Source: Leifsonia shinshuensis (lineage in GTDB: Bacteria > Actinomycetota > Actinomycetes > Actinomycetales > Microbacteriaceae). Taken from it: a DNA stretch of 64,000 bases. A program made the position numbers and the translations under genes. Positions within the stretch are counted from its first letter, which is position 1. Each line of letters begins with the position of its first letter. Below, piece after piece: positions 35,153-42,423 of this stretch. The stretch covers positions 1,488,001 through 1,552,000 of the forward strand of contig NZ_JAVDVK010000001.1 of the NCBI RefSeq assembly GCF_031456835.1, in the 5' to 3' direction. The notes beneath the pieces are model-generated. The model ran no database searches, was not told the DNA's origin, and saw only the letters and a program-made list of their open reading frames with translations.

Positions 35153-37642
35153 ATGAGACTCTCCCGACTGAAGCGACTGCCGTCCCGGGCCAAGCGTGCC
35201 GCGCGTTACGAGATCCACGCGCACTGGCGGCGGCAGCCGATCGTGCGGGGCGCCGTGCTGTACGAGTCGTTCTCGGGCAACGGCATGCTGGACAACCCGG
35301 AGGCGGTCTTCCGCGAGCTGCTCGCCTCCCCCGACCTCGGTCACCTCACCCACATCTGGGCGCTGTCCGACCTGCGCCAGTACCGGGCAGCGGTCGAGGA
35401 GTTCGCCGGCGACGACCGCGTGAGCTTCGTGCGCTACGGCTCCTCGGCTTACTACCGCGCCCTCGCGACCAGCCAGTACCTCGTCAACAATGCGACGTTC
35501 CCGCCCGACTTCTCGAAGCGCCCGGGGCAGGTGTACCTCAACACCTGGCACGGCACCCCGCTGAAGCGGATGGGGTACGACATCGCCGACGGCGCGCTCG
35601 GCACGGCCAACATCATCCGGAACTTCGTCCAGGCGGACTACCTGCTCTCCGCGAACCCGTTCATGTCGGAGCAGATGTACGAGACCGGCTACAAGCTCAC
35701 CGGCGTCTACCGCGGCACCCTCGTCGAGGAGGGCTACCCGCGCATCGACCGGCAGTTCCTCGACGACCGCGGGCGCGAGGAGGTGCGCCGCCGGCTCGTC
35801 GCCGCGGGCATCCCGCTCGGCGACCGCCAGGTCATCCTGTACGCGCCCACCTGGAAGGGCCAGGTCTTCGGCCGGCCCGAGGACGACCTGGATGCGCTGC
35901 TCGCGCACATCGGCCAGATCGAGGAGCGCATCGACACCAGCCGCTACGCCGTGCTGCTGAAGACGCACCAGTCCGTGCACGCGCTCGCGGCGCACCGCCC
36001 GGAGCTCGCGCGGATGCTCGTGCCGAACGAGATCCCGACGAACCTCGTGCTCGGCGCGACGGACATGCTGATCTCGGACTACTCGAGCATCTTCTTCGAC
36101 TTCCTCCAGACCGGCCGGCCGATCGTGTTCTTCACGCCCGATCTGGCCGACTACGCGGGCACCCGCGGTCTGTACTTCGAGCCGGACGAGTGGCCCGGTC
36201 CCGTGCTCATGTCGGCCCGCGAGGTGGGCGACGCCCTGCACGCGATCGCCGAGGCCGGTGGCGCACTGCCGGCCGATTCGGCCGACCGCTACCGGTCGAT
36301 GCAGGAGCGGTTCACGCCCTACGAGGACGGGTCGGCATCCGCCCGCATCGTCGACATCGTGTTCCGGGGCAACCGGGACGGCTACCGCCTGCGCAGCGAC
36401 CTCGCCGACGACGGCCGGCAGAAGATCCTGCTCTACCTGGGCGGCATGCGCCCCAATGGCATCACGACCTCCGCGCTGAACCTGCTCAACAACATCGACC
36501 ACGACCGCTTCGACGTGTCGGCGTTCTTCGCCCAGAGCCGGTCGCAGGTCATCATCGGGAAGCAGCGCCAGATCCATCCCTCGGTCCGCCAGTTCCCGCG
36601 GGTCGGCGGGATGAACGGCGCCAAGCTCGTGCACCTGGCCCGCCACCTCGACTTCCGGCGCGGGCGCATCGCCCAGCACGCCGACATCCCGGCGCAGAAC
36701 CGGCTGTGGGATGACGAGTGGTACCGCTGCTTCGGGGAGAGCCGCTTCGACTACGTGGTCGACTTCTCCGGCTACGGACCCTTCTGGGCGACGCTGCTGC
36801 TCCACTCCCCCGACGCGCAGCGGGCGATCTGGCTGCACAACGACCTGGCGGCGGACGCGCACCGCGAGGTGAACGGCGAGAAGCGGATGCTGCACAGCCT
36901 CACGCAGATCTTCACGCTGTACCGGCAGTACGACCACCTGGTCTCCGTGTCGCCCACCCTGTCGGAGATCAACCGCGACGCCCTGGCGGAGTACGCGCCG
37001 CCGGAGAAGTTCGTGTCGGCCCTCAACACGGTCGACGCCGAGCACATCCTGGAGAACGCGGCCGCCGACCTGCACGAGCTCACCTTCGACGAGGAGACCG
37101 GCAGCATCCCGGACTGGGCGGAGCTGCTGCTCGCCGACGACGACGTCACGACGTTCGTCAACGTCGGCCGGCTCTCGCCGGAGAAGAACCAGACCCGGCT
37201 CATCCGGGCGTTCGCGGCCGTGCACGCCGAGAACCCGCGCACCCGGCTGGTCGTCGTCGGCTCGGGCCCGCTGGCCGGCGGCCTGGAGGCGCTGGTGGCC
37301 GAGCTGGGGCTGCAGGGGTCCGTCTTCCTCACCGGGATGCAGCGCAACCCGCACGCGATCATGGCCAAGGCGGACTGCTTCGTGCTCTCCAGCGACTACG
37401 AGGGCCAGCCGATGGTGCTCCTGGAGGCGCTGGTGCTGCAGCTGCCCATCATCACGGTCGAGTTCGCCTCCGCGAAGAACGCACTGCCCGCGGGAAGCGG
37501 GATGGTCGTGCCGCAGACGGTCGACGGCGTCGCCGACGGCATGCGCGCGTTCTTGCGCGGCGACGTCCCCGACAGCCACTTCGACTACCACGCCTACAAC
37601 CGCAAGGCCGTCGCCCAGTTCTACGCCGCCATCGGCGCCTGA
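35153..37642 (+). CDS. Bifunctional CDP-glycerol glycerophosphotransferase / GT4 glycosyltransferase
   Basis: 829 residues, apparently a fusion. Residues ~30-400 form a TagB/TagF-type glycerophosphotransferase: NTWHGTPLKRMGYD (129-142) with the catalytic His, and ISDYSSIFFDF (307-317). Residues ~420-829 form a GT-B family 4 glycosyltransferase: 'LLYLGGMRPNGITTSALNLL' near 425, GRLSPEKNQTRLI near 670 and SSDYEGQPMVLLEAL near 745. It probably builds a glycerol-phosphate or related wall/capsule polymer at the inner face of the membrane. ATG 35153 has GAGGG and a nearby TAAAAT (35139-35144) upstream. A family A palindrome follows its stop. Confidence 0.85.
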   Translation: MRLSRLKRLPSRAKRAARYEIHAHWRRQPIVRGAVLYESFSGNGMLDNPEAVFRELLASPDLGHLTHIWALSDLRQYRAAVEEFAGDDRVSFVRYGSSAYYRALATSQYLVNNATFPPDFSKRPGQVYLNTWHGTPLKRMGYDIADGALGTANIIRNFVQADYLLSANPFMSEQMYETGYKLTGVYRGTLVEEGYPRIDRQFLDDRGREEVRRRLVAAGIPLGDRQVILYAPTWKGQVFGRPEDDLDALLAHIGQIEERIDTSRYAVLLKTHQSVHALAAHRPELARMLVPNEIPTNLVLGATDMLISDYSSIFFDFLQTGRPIVFFTPDLADYAGTRGLYFEPDEWPGPVLMSAREVGDALHAIAEAGGALPADSADRYRSMQERFTPYEDGSASARIVDIVFRGNRDGYRLRSDLADDGRQKILLYLGGMRPNGITTSALNLLNNIDHDRFDVSAFFAQSRSQVIIGKQRQIHPSVRQFPRVGGMNGAKLVHLARHLDFRRGRIAQHADIPAQNRLWDDEWYRCFGESRFDYVVDFSGYGPFWATLLLHSPDAQRAIWLHNDLAADAHREVNGEKRMLHSLTQIFTLYRQYDHLVSVSPTLSEINRDALAEYAPPEKFVSALNTVDAEHILENAAADLHELTFDEETGSIPDWAELLLADDDVTTFVNVGRLSPEKNQTRLIRAFAAVHAENPRTRLVVVGSGPLAGGLEALVAELGLQGSVFLTGMQRNPHAIMAKADCFVLSSDYEGQPMVLLEALVLQLPIITVEFASAKNALPAGSGMVVPQTVDGVADGMRAFLRGDVPDSHFDYHAYNRKAVAQFYAAIGA

Positions 37643-37666
37643 GCCCCGTCTCCCCTCCGGTCCCTC

Positions 37667-37743
37667 CCCCTCCGTCGAGTACACGAAAAGTGCACGCCTT
37701 CGCGGCGTGTCGCGTGCACTATTCGTGTACTCGACGGTGGGGG
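37667..37743. repeat. Palindromic intergenic element, family A, copy 3
   Basis: Inverted repeat with arms 37673-37697 and 37712-37736 (25 bp, one mismatch), 14-base loop, flanked by CCCC and GGGGG. It lies between convergent genes: 24 bases after the transferase stop and directly touching the stop codon of the AidB-like gene at 37744. A bidirectional terminator is the simplest reading. Border CCCCTCCGTCGAG (37667-37679). Confidence 0.9.
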
Positions 37744-39390
37744 TCAGGCGCGGGTGAGGAGAGCCCCGAGGTCGAGGCCGGGTGGGAGCTCGCCGTAGAG
37801 GGAGCCGCGCTCGGGGCCGATGCGTGCGGCGACGAAGGCGTCGGCGACGGCGTCCGACGCGTGACGGATCAGCAGGGACGCCTGCAGCGCGACGGCCATC
37901 GCCGCGACCAGCGGGCGCACCGAGGCCTCGGCGGCGGCGGACGAGTCGGCCGCGCCGTCGGCGGCGCCGCCCGCCACGCATGACGCCACCCGCGCGCGCA
38001 GCCGGTCGTGGTGCGCGTCGAAGGTGCGGTACCGCCCGCGGGCGTGTGCCAGCTCGGCGTCGAAGGCGTCCCAAGCCGCCGGCTCGCGGCGGAGCGCGCG
38101 CAGCACATCCAGGGCGATCACGTTGCCCGAGCCCTCCCAGATCGCCATCACCGGCTGCTCCCGGTACCGCCGGGCCAGCGGGAACGCCTCGGTGTAGCCG
38201 TTCCCGCCGAGGCACTCCAGCGCCTCGTAGGCGTGGCCCGGCCCGCGCTTGCAGACCCAGTACTTGGTGACCGCGGTCGCCAGGCGCCGGAAGGCGGCAT
38301 CCGTCGCCGGCGCGTCCGCGTCGTGGGCGCGCGCCAGACGGAGGGCCACCTCGGTCGCCCCCTCGGACTCCAGCGCGAGGTCGGCGAGCACCGCCCTCAT
38401 CGCCGGCTGATCGATCAGCCGGGCGCCGAACGCCGAACGGTGCCGCACGTGCCACGCGGCCTCGGCGACGGCCTGACGCATCCCCGCCGCGCTGCCCAGG
38501 ATGCAGTCGAGCCGCGTGCGGTTGACCATCTCGAGGATGGTGCGCACACCGCGTCCCTCCTCCCCCAGCAGGTACCCGACGGTCCCGTCGAACTCCACCT
38601 CGCTGGAGGCGTTGGACCGGTTGCCGAGCTTGTCCTTGAGGCGCTGGATGAGGAACACGTTCCGGTCGCCGTCCTCCAGCACGCGAGGGACCAGGAAGCA
38701 CGACAGACCGCTCGCGGTCTGCGCGAGCACGAGGAACGCGTCCGACATCGGAGCCGAGCAGAACCACTTGTGCCCGGTGAGCAGCCAGCGACCGTCGCCG
38801 TCGGCGAGCGCGCGGGTCGTGTTGGCGCGCACATCCGACCCGCCCTGCTTCTCGGTCATCGCCATCCCGAACAGCGCGGAGGTCTTGCCCGCCCGCAGCC
38901 GGCCGTCGTACTCCCGACTGAGCAGGCGTGGCATCCACTCGGTGGCGAGCCCTTCCGAGAGGGCGAGCGCGGGGACGGCGGCGTGCGTCATCGACACCGG
39001 GCACGCGTGCCCCGGCTCGACCTGCGCGAACAGCATGAACGCGGCGGCGCGCGCGACGTTCGCGCCGGGGCGCGGATCCGCCCAGGCCGAGGTGTGGGCT
39101 CCGGCTGCGACGGCCGCCGCGATGACGCGGTGGTACCCGTCGTCGTACTCGACCTCGTCGATCCGCTCGCCCCACCGGTCGAAGGCGCGTAACTGCGGCT
39201 CGTGGATGTTCGCGAGCTCCGCATCCCTCTGGAACGACTCCGACCCCACCAGCCGCCCCACCTCGCCGAGCGACGCCGCGGCCCACCCGGCGTCGTAACG
39301 CTCGACCCCCTCGCGGAGGGCGGGATTCGCCGCGAACTCGTCCACGTCGACGCGCGGCGGCGCCTGGTTCACGACGGTGTGGGTGACCAT
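37744..39390 (-). CDS. AidB-like acyl-CoA dehydrogenase family flavoprotein
   Basis: 548 residues, FAD-dependent acyl-CoA dehydrogenase fold of the AidB subfamily (E. coli AidB ~541 residues, part of the alkylation response, binds DNA). Seen: 'FGMAMTEKQGGSDVRANTT' (FAD contact region, about 173-191), 'LTGHKWFCSAPMSDAFLVLAQ', 'RLKDKLGNRSNASSEVEF', and the C-terminal 'PVMAIWEGSGNVIALDVLRAL'. No Ada/AlkB gene is adjacent, so its role in repair is inferred from the family only. It has a leaderless-type promoter at 39397-39402. Confidence 0.9.
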   Translation of the reverse strand: MVTHTVVNQAPPRVDVDEFAANPALREGVERYDAGWAAASLGEVGRLVGSESFQRDAELANIHEPQLRAFDRWGERIDEVEYDDGYHRVIAAAVAAGAHTSAWADPRPGANVARAAAFMLFAQVEPGHACPVSMTHAAVPALALSEGLATEWMPRLLSREYDGRLRAGKTSALFGMAMTEKQGGSDVRANTTRALADGDGRWLLTGHKWFCSAPMSDAFLVLAQTASGLSCFLVPRVLEDGDRNVFLIQRLKDKLGNRSNASSEVEFDGTVGYLLGEEGRGVRTILEMVNRTRLDCILGSAAGMRQAVAEAAWHVRHRSAFGARLIDQPAMRAVLADLALESEGATEVALRLARAHDADAPATDAAFRRLATAVTKYWVCKRGPGHAYEALECLGGNGYTEAFPLARRYREQPVMAIWEGSGNVIALDVLRALRREPAAWDAFDAELAHARGRYRTFDAHHDRLRARVASCVAGGAADGAADSSAAAEASVRPLVAAMAVALQASLLIRHASDAVADAFVAARIGPERGSLYGELPPGLDLGALLTRA

Positions 39391-39396
39391 GGCGGG

Positions 39397-39402
39397 AGTC
39401 TA
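39397..39402 (-). promoter_or_regulatory. Leaderless -10 element for the AidB-like gene
   Basis: TAGACT on the minus strand (39402-39397), exactly six bases before the ATG at 39390; no Shine-Dalgarno. Confidence 0.55.
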
Positions 39403-39430
39403 GTGCGGCGGTGCCCGGTCGGTGGATGTC

Positions 39431-40291
39431 TCAGCGCGGCTCGGGTCGCAGGATGCCCGACCGGAATTCCGCGTCTTCGTCGAGGAGCGCAGAGACCCTC
39501 TCATCCCAGTCGGCGAGGCGATTCATCCCCCTCAGGAATCGCTTCGCAACGACGATGCCGCTGTAGACGCTCGACGGTTCGTGGCGAGGCTCTCGCTTCT
39601 TCTCCTTCGGCAGCGTCCCGAACATCACGTCCAACGGCCGATGCCAGAGCTGTCCGTGATGCGCGCACACATTCCGCAGCACCGCGAAGCTATGGACCGC
39701 GGACGCGAAACCTGTGCGCTGGACGCCGAGGGCGTCAGCCGTCCGCTGGGCGGGCAGCGGCGTGCGGAGGTACCAGAGCATCTTGGCGAGCGCGCCGAAC
39801 GAGACGACTTCGATGGCGACCCAGATCGGGACGGACGACAGGTCGTCGCCCACCCGATAGCGCGCCACGGTGCGGAGCTTCGGCCGAAGGAGTTCGCGCT
39901 CGATCTTCGCGATGTGGCTTGCGACGTCCGGCGTGATCTCCAGGTACGCGGCCGGGTCGAGGTAGAAGGCTCGCGACCCGAGCTCCCGGCCAGCCTCGTA
40001 GGCGAACCGTGACCGCACACCGAGCTCGATCTCGGTCAGGGCCTCTGTCAGCAGCCGGCGCAGACGTGCGTCGCGCTCCATGAGCTCGACGATCCGGCCG
40101 AGCGACACCCCTGGGTGGTAGCTGTCGTCCCCGCGCGAGGGCGCGCGCTGGAACTCACGCCCGTATCCGCTCACGCGGTAGTAGTTGAGGCGATGCAATT
40201 CCGACGTGGCACGGTCGCGTTCGCCGACCTCGAGGCCACGCTCGGCGAGGAGCGTCACCTGGGCGTCGAGCGAGAGGAACGGCTTGTGCAT
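39431..40291 (-). CDS. Abi_2 (AbiD/AbiF-like) family protein, HEPN-type
   Basis: 286 residues related to the lactococcal abortive-infection proteins AbiD/AbiF (Abi_2 family). Seen: 'LHRLNYYRVSGYGREF' near residues 32-47, 'ERDARLRRLLTEALTEIELGVRSRFAY', and 'LRNVCAHHGQLWHRPLD' with R206 and H211 forming the RX4H motif of HEPN ribonucleases. Abi_2 proteins are thought to act against phage by RNA cleavage. No partner antitoxin gene is adjacent, so it is a solitary defence candidate. Its base composition is slightly less GC-rich than its neighbours by eye, suggesting transfer. Confidence 0.85.
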   Translation of the reverse strand: MHKPFLSLDAQVTLLAERGLEVGERDRATSELHRLNYYRVSGYGREFQRAPSRGDDSYHPGVSLGRIVELMERDARLRRLLTEALTEIELGVRSRFAYEAGRELGSRAFYLDPAAYLEITPDVASHIAKIERELLRPKLRTVARYRVGDDLSSVPIWVAIEVVSFGALAKMLWYLRTPLPAQRTADALGVQRTGFASAVHSFAVLRNVCAHHGQLWHRPLDVMFGTLPKEKKREPRHEPSSVYSGIVVAKRFLRGMNRLADWDERVSALLDEDAEFRSGILRPEPR

Positions 40292-40297
40292 CCGTCG

Positions 40298-40303
40298 ATG
40301 TTA
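40298..40303 (-). promoter_or_regulatory. Leaderless -10 element for the Abi_2 gene
   Basis: TAACAT on the minus strand (40303-40298), exactly six bases before the ATG at 40291; no Shine-Dalgarno. Confidence 0.55.
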
Positions 40304-40362
40304 TGAGAATCGGGTTGTGACCCCGAGAATCCGGACAAGGACGCGGCGGTCACAAAGAAAGA

Positions 40363-40406
40363 CCCCCCGCATTTGAGGAAGCCGGATGGCTCGAGCCTTG
40401 GGGGGG
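40363..40406 (-). terminator. Possible intrinsic terminator or hairpin upstream of the Abi_2 gene
   Basis: Six C residues (40363-40368) can pair with G residues at 40400-40406, enclosing a ten-base palindrome GGCTCGAGCC (40388-40397). On the minus strand the G run is followed by TCTTTCTTTGTG, a T-rich tract as in an intrinsic terminator. No minus-strand gene lies upstream to be terminated, so it may end an antisense or small RNA, or it may be a leader element of the plus-strand ABC-F gene. Confidence 0.35.
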
Positions 40407-40486
40407 CGCTGATACAAGGACTCTACCAGGTCGAGCGAGCGCGCGGAGGAACCCCCTAGGCGGTGCCCGGTAGGCTGGATGGTCTC

Positions 40487-42286
40487 ATGGCTCACCTGCT
40501 CGGCGCGGAAGCGCTGCACCTGGAGTATCCGACGCGCACCGTGTTCGACTCCGTCACCCTCGGCATCTCGGAGGGCGACCGCATCGGCGTCGTCGGCCGC
40601 AACGGCGACGGCAAGTCGACCCTCCTGCAGCTGCTGGCGGGCCGGCTGGAGCCCGATTCCGGCCGCGTCACCCGGCGCCGCGGCGTCACGGTCGGGATGC
40701 TCGACCAGCGCGACGAGCTGCCGCCGCAGCTGACCGTGGGCCACGCCATCGTCGGCGACCGGGAGGAGTACCTGTGGGCCGGCGACCCCCGGGTGCGCGA
40801 CGTGCTGGCCGGGCTCGTGTCGGACATCCGGTGGGATGCGACGATCGGCGAGCTCTCCGGTGGCCAGCGCCGCCGGGTCGCCCTGGCCGCGCTGCTGGTG
40901 CACGACCACGACATCCTGTTTCTCGACGAGCCCACCAACCACCTCGACCTGGAGGGCGTCGCCTGGCTCGCCCAGCACCTCAAGGGCCGCTGGCCCACCG
41001 GCTCGGGCGCGCTCGTCGTGGTGACGCACGACCGGTGGTTCCTCGACGAGGTGTCGACGGCCACGTGGGAGGTGCACGACGGCATCGTCGAACCGTTCGA
41101 GGGCGGCTACGCCGCGTACGTGCTGCAGCGGGTGGAGCGCGACCGGATGGCGTCGGTCGCCGAGACGAAGCGGCAGAACCTGATGCGGAAGGAGCTCGCC
41201 TGGCTGCGCCGGGGCGCGCCCGCCCGCACCTCCAAGCCGAAGTTCCGGATGGATGCGGCGGCCGTGCTGATCGCCGACGAGCCGCCGCCGCGCGACACGG
41301 TCGAGCTGACCACGCTCGCCACCTCCCGGCTCGGAAAGGACGTGGTGGACCTGCTCGACGTGTCCGTCTCCTACCCGCCCAAGACCGTGCTGCGCGATGT
41401 GGAGTGGCGGATCGCCCCCGGCGAGCGCACCGGCATCCTGGGCGTGAACGGCGCCGGAAAGTCCACCCTGCTGGGCCTCGTCGCCGGAACCGTCGAGCCG
41501 GACTCCGGCCGGGTGAAGCGCGGCAAGACGGTCCGCATCGCCACGCTGACGCAGCAGCTCAGCGAGCTGGACGACATCGCCGACGAGCGCGTGAGCGCCG
41601 TCGTGGCGGGCAAGAAGTCCACCTACCTGGCCGGCGGCAAGGAGGTGTCGCCCGGGCAGCTGCTGGAGCGCCTGGGCTTCTCGAACGCGCAGCTCTCGAC
41701 CCCGGTGAAGGACCTGTCGGGCGGTCAGAAGCGCCGCCTCCAGCTGCTCCTCATCCTGCTCGACGAGCCGAACGTGCTCATCCTGGACGAGCCGACGAAC
41801 GACCTCGACACCGACATGCTGGCGGCGATGGAGGACCTGCTCGACTCCTGGCCGGGCACCCTGCTGGTCGTCTCGCACGACCGGTACCTGCTCGAGCGGG
41901 TCACCGACCAGCAGTACGCGGTGATGGATGGGCGGCTGCGGCACCTGCCCGGCGGCGTCGACGAGTACCTGCGGCTGCGGCGGGCGCAGAGCGCGCAGGA
42001 GGCGTCCAGCGACGCGGCCGGTGCCTCGCCGTCGGCCGGCACACCCGCAGCACCCGCCTTGTCGGGCGCGGCCCTTCGCTCGGCCGAGAAGGAGCTGTCC
42101 GCCCTCGACCGGCGGCTCGCCAGGGTCACCGACCAGGTGGCGGCGAAGCACGAGGAGCTGGCGCGGCACGACCAGAGCGACTACGTCGGCCTCGGCCGGC
42201 TGACCGAGGAGCTGCGCACCCTGGAGGGCGAGATCGCCGACCTCGAGACGCGGTGGCTGGAGCTCTCCGAGCAACTGGAGGGCTGA
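40487..42286 (+). CDS. ABC-F family ATPase
   Basis: 599 residues, two ABC domains without membrane helices. First domain: Walker A GRNGDGKST (37-45), LSGGQ (123-127), 'LFLDEPTNHLDL'. Second: GVNGAGKST (about 319-327), LSGGQ (410-414), 'LILDEPTNDLD'. Between them is the Arg/Lys-rich linker (P-site tRNA interaction motif region), and the C-terminus has a coiled coil ('EKELSALDRRLARVTDQVA') as in Uup. These proteins act on the ribosome; a housekeeping Uup-like role fits better than antibiotic resistance, but either is possible. ATG 40487 begins MAHLLGAEALHLEY as in relatives. Confidence 0.9.
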   Translation: MAHLLGAEALHLEYPTRTVFDSVTLGISEGDRIGVVGRNGDGKSTLLQLLAGRLEPDSGRVTRRRGVTVGMLDQRDELPPQLTVGHAIVGDREEYLWAGDPRVRDVLAGLVSDIRWDATIGELSGGQRRRVALAALLVHDHDILFLDEPTNHLDLEGVAWLAQHLKGRWPTGSGALVVVTHDRWFLDEVSTATWEVHDGIVEPFEGGYAAYVLQRVERDRMASVAETKRQNLMRKELAWLRRGAPARTSKPKFRMDAAAVLIADEPPPRDTVELTTLATSRLGKDVVDLLDVSVSYPPKTVLRDVEWRIAPGERTGILGVNGAGKSTLLGLVAGTVEPDSGRVKRGKTVRIATLTQQLSELDDIADERVSAVVAGKKSTYLAGGKEVSPGQLLERLGFSNAQLSTPVKDLSGGQKRRLQLLLILLDEPNVLILDEPTNDLDTDMLAAMEDLLDSWPGTLLVVSHDRYLLERVTDQQYAVMDGRLRHLPGGVDEYLRLRRAQSAQEASSDAAGASPSAGTPAAPALSGAALRSAEKELSALDRRLARVTDQVAAKHEELARHDQSDYVGLGRLTEELRTLEGEIADLETRWLELSEQLEG

Positions 42287-42323
42287 CCCCGCACCGCACC
42301 CGGCCGCGCCCGGTGCGCTCGCA

Positions 42324-42338
42324 CCCCCGGACTGGGGA
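42324..42338 (+). promoter_or_regulatory. CCCC/GGGG inverted motif upstream of the LAL regulator
   Basis: CCCCCGGACTGGGGA, about 86 bases before the GTG start. A near copy, CCCCCGAGTGGGGA, lies at 45259-45272, ten bases after the gene's stop. LuxR-type regulators bind short palindromes, so both could be its sites (inference). Confidence 0.35.
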
Positions 42339-42423
42339 ACGATAGCGGGCCGGTCGCTGTGCGATGATCCAGAGCATCGGTCGCTCACCCGACCCGACGC
42401 GGCCGATGGGGACGGAGCGGCAC

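Noticed and set aside
33152..39286. A 2044-codon open frame on the minus strand across glmU, tRNA, MarR and transferase genes
   Set aside because: High-GC shadow frame: the composition is Arg/Gly/Ala/Pro noise, it runs through a tRNA and real genes in other frames, and no domain is recognisable except where it is in the glmU frame.
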